DNA from: Oscillospiraceae bacterium
GTDB taxonomy: Bacteria > Bacillota > Clostridia > Oscillospirales > Acutalibacteraceae
DNA: 64,000 nucleotides
NCBI GenBank assembly: GCA_015066015.1
Contig: SVPE01000004.1
Coordinates: forward strand, 62,001 to 126,000
Direction: 5' to 3'
Part shown: positions 59,529 to 64,000 of the stretch, piece by piece
Layout of the letters: each line of letters begins with the position of its first letter
Position numbering within the stretch: the first letter of the stretch is position 1
Notes under the pieces: generated by a model
Told to the model about the DNA's origin: nothing
What the model saw: the letters and a program-made list of their open reading frames with translations, nothing else
Database searches by the model: none
Translations under genes and position numbers: made by a program

Positions 59529-60776
59529 ATGACACTTTACGAAAATTCCAAGAAGCAGGAAAAGGCCTTACTGGTCAGCGTTGATACCGGAGATTTTGAC
59601 GCTGAGGTTTCCATCGATGAACTTGCTGAGCTTGCTGATACAGCAGGTGCTGTTGTTGCGGGTAAGGTAATACAAAAGCGAGAAGCGCCTGAGAAAGCAA
59701 CTTTTGTAGGTGTAGGAAAGCTTGCTGAAATAATTGCTTTTTGCTTAAATGAAGCTGTTGACCTGATTATTGTAGACAGTGAGCTTTCACCTTCGCAACA
59801 GCGAAATCTTGAAAAGCTAACCAAGGTAAGAGTCATCGACCGAACAATGCTTATTCTTGATATTTTTGCTATGAGAGCAAGGTCTGCTGAAGGTAAGCTG
59901 CAGGTTGAGCTTGCTCAGCTTCGCTATCAGCTTCCGAGGCTTGCCGGACAGGGCACATCGCTTTCGCGTCTGGGTGGCGGTATTGGTACAAGAGGTCCCG
60001 GTGAAACCAAGCTTGAAAGTGATAAGCGTCATATAAGAAGACGAATACAGAAGCTTGAGGAAGAGCTTTTGGCTCTTGAAAAGCGCCGTAATCAAATGAG
60101 AAAACGACGCGAAAAAGACGGTGTGCAGACTGTTGCTATAGTAGGTTATACAAATGCAGGCAAATCTACACTGATGAATGCTCTTACAGATGCCGGAGTG
60201 CTTGCACAAAATAAGCTTTTTGCCACACTTGACCCGACTTCAAGGGCGCTTATTCTTCCTGACGGAAGACAGGTTATGCTTGTTGATACGGTAGGTCTTA
60301 TCAGAAGGCTACCCCATAAGCTTATTGAAGCTTTTAAATCAACTCTTGAAGAAGCTGCAGCGGCTACCGTTATTATGAATGTTTGTGACGCTTCCGATGA
60401 ACATGCTTCCGAACATCTTGAGGTAACAAAAAATCTGCTCAACGAGCTCGGTTGTGAAAACAAACCCGTTATTTCTGTTATGAATAAGTGTGACCTTGTC
60501 GGTGATGTTTATTCGATGCCCACTTTCGGTAAAACAGTTATGATTTCGGCACTTAACAGACGCGGATTTGATGAGCTTCTTGACACTATATTAAAAGAGC
60601 TTCCGCCTACACGTAAAGAGGCTGAATTCATGATTCCTTTTTCGGCAGGGGCATTCGCTGCAAGAATACGCAAGGAAGGTGTCGTGCACGAAGAAGAATA
60701 CCGTGAGGAAGGCTTATATATGCGTGCAACTGTAGATATCATTCTTCTTGAAGAAGGTAAGAGCTATCTTCTATGA
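59529..60776 (+). CDS. hflX: GTPase HflX
   Basis: A 415 aa ribosome-associated GTPase. The N-terminal domain has the LDIFAMRARSAEGKLQVELAQ segment and SRLGGGIGTRGPGETKLE. The G domain has G1 GYTNAGKS at 206-213, G3 DTVGLIRRLP and G4 NKCD. HflX rescues or splits stalled ribosomes. Its last 38 bases overlap the 3' end of the convergent minus-strand gene. Confidence 0.96.
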   Translation: MTLYENSKKQEKALLVSVDTGDFDAEVSIDELAELADTAGAVVAGKVIQKREAPEKATFVGVGKLAEIIAFCLNEAVDLIIVDSELSPSQQRNLEKLTKVRVIDRTMLILDIFAMRARSAEGKLQVELAQLRYQLPRLAGQGTSLSRLGGGIGTRGPGETKLESDKRHIRRRIQKLEEELLALEKRRNQMRKRREKDGVQTVAIVGYTNAGKSTLMNALTDAGVLAQNKLFATLDPTSRALILPDGRQVMLVDTVGLIRRLPHKLIEAFKSTLEEAAAATVIMNVCDASDEHASEHLEVTKNLLNELGCENKPVISVMNKCDLVGDVYSMPTFGKTVMISALNRRGFDELLDTILKELPPTRKEAEFMIPFSAGAFAARIRKEGVVHEEEYREEGLYMRATVDIILLEEGKSYLL

Positions 60777-61269
60777 TATTTTCTGTTGCTTCGGGTGCAA
60801 ATCCGTGCATAAATCCGCCAAGTTCTATTGAACAGACATCCCCACCGATGATTTTTCCGTTACAGGTCAGAAGATTTCCTCTTATTATACCGTCGGAATT
60901 TTCATATCCCGGATAATTGATTATTTCGTAGCTCCAGGATTTTACACGGACACCCTTGTATTTTTCAAGGTCAAAATTCTGATTTTTCTGTATTTCGTTA
61001 TATTTACTGTAGCTTTCACTGAACTCATCGGGAATTACGGTTTCTTTGACCTCGAGGGGATCCTCGGCAATCTCCCAACCAAAATGTTGAAAGAAGGCTT
61101 TTCGTTCTTCATGGGTTTCACCTTTAAGAGACACTTCATCAAATGAGCCTACAGTTACCGTGCGGTCTGACATAACAGAGACTACACCGCCTATAACTGC
61201 CAGTAATGATACAAAAACTGAAAAAGCAACTTTTTTGATGATTTTTGACTTAACAGAAATAATAAACAT
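60739..61269 (-). CDS. DUF4830-type secreted or anchored protein
   Basis: A 176 aa protein of unknown function. An N-terminal hydrophobic segment (about 12-33: VAFSVFVSLLAVIGGVVSVM) fits a signal anchor. The rest matches, from memory, the DUF4830 pattern: EERKAFFQHFGWEI, PDEFSESYSKYNEIQ, INYPGYENSDGIIRGNL and GGDVCSIELGGFMHGF. This family is found mostly in clostridia of the gut. The start is ATG at 61269 on the minus strand. It is convergent with hflX and overlaps its 3' end by 38 bases, and lies 90 bases from the divergent amylase gene. Confidence 0.8.
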   Translation of the reverse strand: MFIISVKSKIIKKVAFSVFVSLLAVIGGVVSVMSDRTVTVGSFDEVSLKGETHEERKAFFQHFGWEIAEDPLEVKETVIPDEFSESYSKYNEIQKNQNFDLEKYKGVRVKSWSYEIINYPGYENSDGIIRGNLLTCNGKIIGGDVCSIELGGFMHGFAPEATENIIEDSSYLLQEE

Positions 61270-61359
61270 ATTGCATACCTCAATCTTTTTTGGTAAAATA
61301 TATGCTTGAGAATAATAGATAAGAACATAGTTTTATATTGTATTCAGCAGAGGTGGATA

Positions 61360-63231
61360 ATGGATTATATACCATACAATTCCAGAAATAATATACATAA
61401 AAATAAATTCGGAGCATTAAAGCAAGGTGAACACGTGGTATTCAAGGTGATACTGCCGCGCAGTCTCGGTTGTACGGGTGTTGATTTTGTTATCCGCAGC
61501 GATAAAGGCGAAAACAGATATTCTCCTATGTCCTGGCTTTCGATGGAAGGTAATGATCAGGAATGGTGGGCACTTGGCTACACTGCCGAAGAGCCGGATA
61601 TATACTTTTATTATTTTGAATATAACACCCCATGGGGAAAAACAAAAATTATGCACGACGGTAGCTGCTTAGGCTCGCTGTCAAAGGGTAGCTGTGCGTG
61701 GCAGCTTACAGTTTATGATAAAGATTTTTCAACTCCCGACTGGCTGAAGGGTGGCGTTTTTTATCAGATTTTTCCTGACCGTTTTTATAATTCGGGCAAG
61801 AAAAAGGAAAATGTTCCTACAGACAGAGTTCTGAGAAATGATCTTGAAGGTGAGCCCGAATGGCGTCCGACAAAGGAAGGTAAGGTCCTTAATAACGATT
61901 ATTTCTGTGGTGATCTCAAAGGTATTGAAATGAAGCTTCCTTATATATCGGAGCTTGGTGTAACCTGCTTGTATCTTAATCCGATATTTGAATCACACAG
62001 CAACCATAGATATGATACATCGGATTATAACAGAATAGATCCGTTGTTAGGTAATGAAAAGGATTTTGTAAGCCTGTGTAAAAAGGCTTCAGAGCTTGGA
62101 ATATCGGTTATTCTTGATGGTGTTTTCAGTCATACCGGTGATGATAGCATATATTTCAACAAATACGGCAGATACGGTGATTCAGGTGCTTACCGTTCAA
62201 AGAATTCCGAATACTTTGATTGGTATAAATTCGTGAATTATCCTGATGAATATCGTTCTTGGTGGGGGATAAGTATTCTGCCTGAGATCAAAGAGGAGTG
62301 CCCCGGTTTTATTGAATTTATTGCCGGTGAAAACGGTGTTGCACGTAAATGGCTGAGATTGGGAGCCGGAGGATGGCGTCTGGATGTTGCAGACGAACTG
62401 CCTGATGTTTTTCTTGATGCATTCAGAAAAGCCGTAAAATCTGAGAATCCCGAAGCTTTGGTTCTCGGCGAAGTTTGGGAAGATGCCTCGAATAAATTCA
62501 GTTACGGTGAAAGACGCCGCTATTTCAGCGGTAAGCAGCTTGACAGCGTTATGAATTATCCGTTTGCTGAAGCCATTTTCAACTTTATAAGAAGCGGAAA
62601 GGTTGAAGGGTTTTCCGACAAAATTCTTACAATCCTCGAAAATTATCCGAAATGTTGCGTTGATGTGCTTATGAATCACATAGGTACCCACGACACAATG
62701 AGAGCTATTACTCGACTTGCAGGCGAAAGTTGTGAGTACCGCGACAGACAGTGGCAGAGTGAACATTTCCTCACCGATAAGCAATATGCTAAAGGTGTTA
62801 AATTGTTAAAATTAGCATCAGTTATTCAGTTTACGCTTCCGGGTGTGCCTTGTATTTATTACGGCGATGAAGCCGGAATGCAGGGCTATAAGGATCCGTT
62901 TAACAGAAAATTTTATCCGTGGGGCAAGGAGAACTCAGAGCTGCTTGAGCATTATAAGCAGCTTGGTAAAATGAGAAAAAATTGTAGATGTCTTGCAGAC
63001 GGTGAGTACCGTACTGTTTCTGAAATGCTCGGTTGTCTGGCTTTTATCAGATATAACGATTATGATAAAATTTTGGTTATAATAAACCGTAATGATCACG
63101 ATATAGATTATTATCTTCCTGCCGAATGGCACAATGCAAAGGCCGTTTTTGGTTCTGAAATGCAAGGACAAAAGGCCGTGCTTAAAGCTTTTGGTTCGAT
63201 TATTTTAAAAAAGGAGAAAAAGTATGAGTGA
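61360..63231 (+). CDS. GH13 alpha-amylase family enzyme, neopullulanase/cyclomaltodextrinase type
   Basis: A 623 aa GH13 enzyme. An N-terminal domain of about 125 residues (VVFKVILPRSLGC, YYFEYNTPWGK) resembles the CBM34 domain of neopullulanase-type enzymes. In the barrel, Asp342 (WRLDVADE) is the expected nucleophile, Glu371 (GEVWED) the acid, and Asp445 (HIGTHDT) the third acid; DGVFSHTG and GVPCIYYGDEAG frame them. There is no signal peptide, so it should cut maltodextrins or cyclodextrins inside the cell. The ATG at 61360 after GAGGTGG is preferred over an upstream codon at 61306. prmA overlaps its end by 8 bases. Confidence 0.92.
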   Translation: MDYIPYNSRNNIHKNKFGALKQGEHVVFKVILPRSLGCTGVDFVIRSDKGENRYSPMSWLSMEGNDQEWWALGYTAEEPDIYFYYFEYNTPWGKTKIMHDGSCLGSLSKGSCAWQLTVYDKDFSTPDWLKGGVFYQIFPDRFYNSGKKKENVPTDRVLRNDLEGEPEWRPTKEGKVLNNDYFCGDLKGIEMKLPYISELGVTCLYLNPIFESHSNHRYDTSDYNRIDPLLGNEKDFVSLCKKASELGISVILDGVFSHTGDDSIYFNKYGRYGDSGAYRSKNSEYFDWYKFVNYPDEYRSWWGISILPEIKEECPGFIEFIAGENGVARKWLRLGAGGWRLDVADELPDVFLDAFRKAVKSENPEALVLGEVWEDASNKFSYGERRRYFSGKQLDSVMNYPFAEAIFNFIRSGKVEGFSDKILTILENYPKCCVDVLMNHIGTHDTMRAITRLAGESCEYRDRQWQSEHFLTDKQYAKGVKLLKLASVIQFTLPGVPCIYYGDEAGMQGYKDPFNRKFYPWGKENSELLEHYKQLGKMRKNCRCLADGEYRTVSEMLGCLAFIRYNDYDKILVIINRNDHDIDYYLPAEWHNAKAVFGSEMQGQKAVLKAFGSIILKKEKKYE

Positions 63232-64000
63232 CTGGATTGAAGTTAAAATAAGTGTTAATGCAGACGATGTCGACAGAGCCGGAGATATTGCTTCAATGGT
63301 TGTTCCCTACGGTATATACATCGAAGATTACCGTGATCTTGAAAAAGAAGCTTGGGAAATTGCGCATATTGATCTTATTGACGAGGACCTTTTGCAGAAA
63401 GACAGATCAAAAGCCATCGTTCATGTCTATATTTCGCCTGAAGAGAACCCGAATGAAGCTGTGGCTTTCCTTAGAGAAAGATACACCGCAGAAGGTATTG
63501 ACAATGACATTATTCTTAATCAGTGCAAGAATGAAGACTGGGAAAACAACTGGAAACAATATTTTCACCCGATTCCCGTCGGTGAAAAGCTTCTCATACG
63601 TCCTACCTGGGAGGATGAGTTCGATGCGGGTGACAGAAAGGTTCTGAATATTGAGCCTGGGCTTGCTTTTGGTACAGGTACACACGAAACAACAAGACTT
63701 TGTCTTGAAACACTCGAGAAGCACGTTTGTAAAGGTAATACAGTGCTTGATATAGGATGTGGCAGCGGTATACTTTCAATTGCAGCTCTTCTTCTCGGAG
63801 CTGAGAAAGCTGTCGGAGTTGACATTGATGCCCTTGCCGTGAAAACTGCAATAGAAAACGGAGAAGTTAACAATTTTCGTCAGCCCGAATATACAATTCT
63901 GCAGGGTAACCTTACCGATAAAGTAAGCGGAAAATTTGATATTGTTGTTGCGAATATAGTTGCTGATGTAATTATAATGTTCTGTAAGGATGTTGCTTCC
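63224..64000 (+). CDS. prmA: Ribosomal protein L11 methyltransferase (3' truncated)
   Basis: The first 259 residues of PrmA, which trimethylates L11. The frame is open to the end of the window, and the stop lies outside. The start is MSDWIEVKI at 63224 after AAGGAG, inside the last codons of the amylase gene. The signature PGLAFGTGTHETTRLCLE, the SAM loop LDIGCGSGILSIAA and IVVANIVADVI are present. About 50 more residues are expected downstream, by family length. Confidence 0.95.
   Translation, partial: MSDWIEVKISVNADDVDRAGDIASMVVPYGIYIEDYRDLEKEAWEIAHIDLIDEDLLQKDRSKAIVHVYISPEENPNEAVAFLRERYTAEGIDNDIILNQCKNEDWENNWKQYFHPIPVGEKLLIRPTWEDEFDAGDRKVLNIEPGLAFGTGTHETTRLCLETLEKHVCKGNTVLDIGCGSGILSIAALLLGAEKAVGVDIDALAVKTAIENGEVNNFRQPEYTILQGNLTDKVSGKFDIVVANIVADVIIMFCKDVAS

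Noticed and set aside
62197-62784. 195-codon minus-strand frame opposite the GH13 gene
   Set aside because: It lies wholly inside the catalytic region of a conserved enzyme and shows no protein family features.
1-64000. CRISPR arrays, insertion sequences, prophage, tRNA or rRNA genes
   Set aside because: No direct-repeat arrays, transposases, integrases or tRNA-like cloverleafs were seen by eye; a tRNAscan or repeat finder was not run.

Overview
The window reads as chromosomal DNA of a low-to-moderate GC, spore-forming anaerobic Firmicute, most likely a clostridium of the Ruminococcaceae/Oscillospiraceae type. This rests on gene content and order: xseA-xseB-ispA-dxs-tlyA-nadK-argR-recN, infC-rpmI-rplT with a leader, smc-ftsY, two T-box leaders, SpoIVA and pro-sigma-K, and ferredoxin-linked 2-oxoacid metabolism. 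The species is not determined. There are no phage, insertion sequence, CRISPR or tRNA signals. Genes are dense and almost all on the + strand; the exceptions are tatD-metG and a DUF4830-type protein.

Layout. 1-8005: a housekeeping run for exonuclease VII, isoprenoid precursors (ispA, dxs), rRNA methylation, NAD kinase, ArgR and RecN. 8053-11026: tyrS, a GH43-type glycosidase and upp. 11073-23206: the accessory core, a branched-chain amino acid (BCAA) region. A T-box with an apparent Leu (CTC) specifier precedes a LeuA-like protein that has lost its catalytic residues, a TIM-barrel/acyl-CoA ligase fusion, and an amidohydrolase. A second T-box with an apparent Ile (ATC) specifier precedes an HTH-cupin-acyl-CoA ligase fusion. 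Then a P-loop ATPase, a four-subunit 2-oxoacid:ferredoxin oxidoreductase and a branched-chain aminotransferase form an apparent operon ending in a strong terminator. 23204-27591: argCJBD behind an ARG-box-like palindrome. 27657-31641: spoIVA, an acyl-CoA ligase-like gene and sigK. 31661-34279: a split chromate transporter and an FAD oxidoreductase. 34325-37056 (minus): tatD and metG. 37384-39947: a membrane M28 peptidase and a VanY-type carboxypeptidase. 39970-41298: infC-rpmI-rplT. 41382-58083: a long information-processing run (trmH, dprA, topA, trmFO, rnc, radical SAM, smc, ftsY, rdgB, yhbY, nadD-yqeK, rsfS, leuS). 58105-64000: rpsU, an M24 peptidase, hflX, a DUF4830 protein, a GH13 amylase and the start of prmA.

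Main hypothesis. The 11-23 kb region looks like a starvation-induced route that turns branched-chain carboxylic acids (isovalerate, 2-methylbutyrate, isobutyrate) into Leu, Ile and Val. Acyl-CoA ligases would activate the acid, the ferredoxin oxidoreductase would carboxylate the acyl-CoA reductively to the 2-oxoacid, and IlvE would aminate it. T-boxes switch genes on when the cognate tRNA is uncharged, which argues for synthesis rather than breakdown. The chemistry is known from rumen anaerobes. The T-box control, the catalytically degenerate LeuA-like protein and the two unusual ligase fusions are the parts most worth following up. Substrates and direction of flow are inferred, not shown by sequence.
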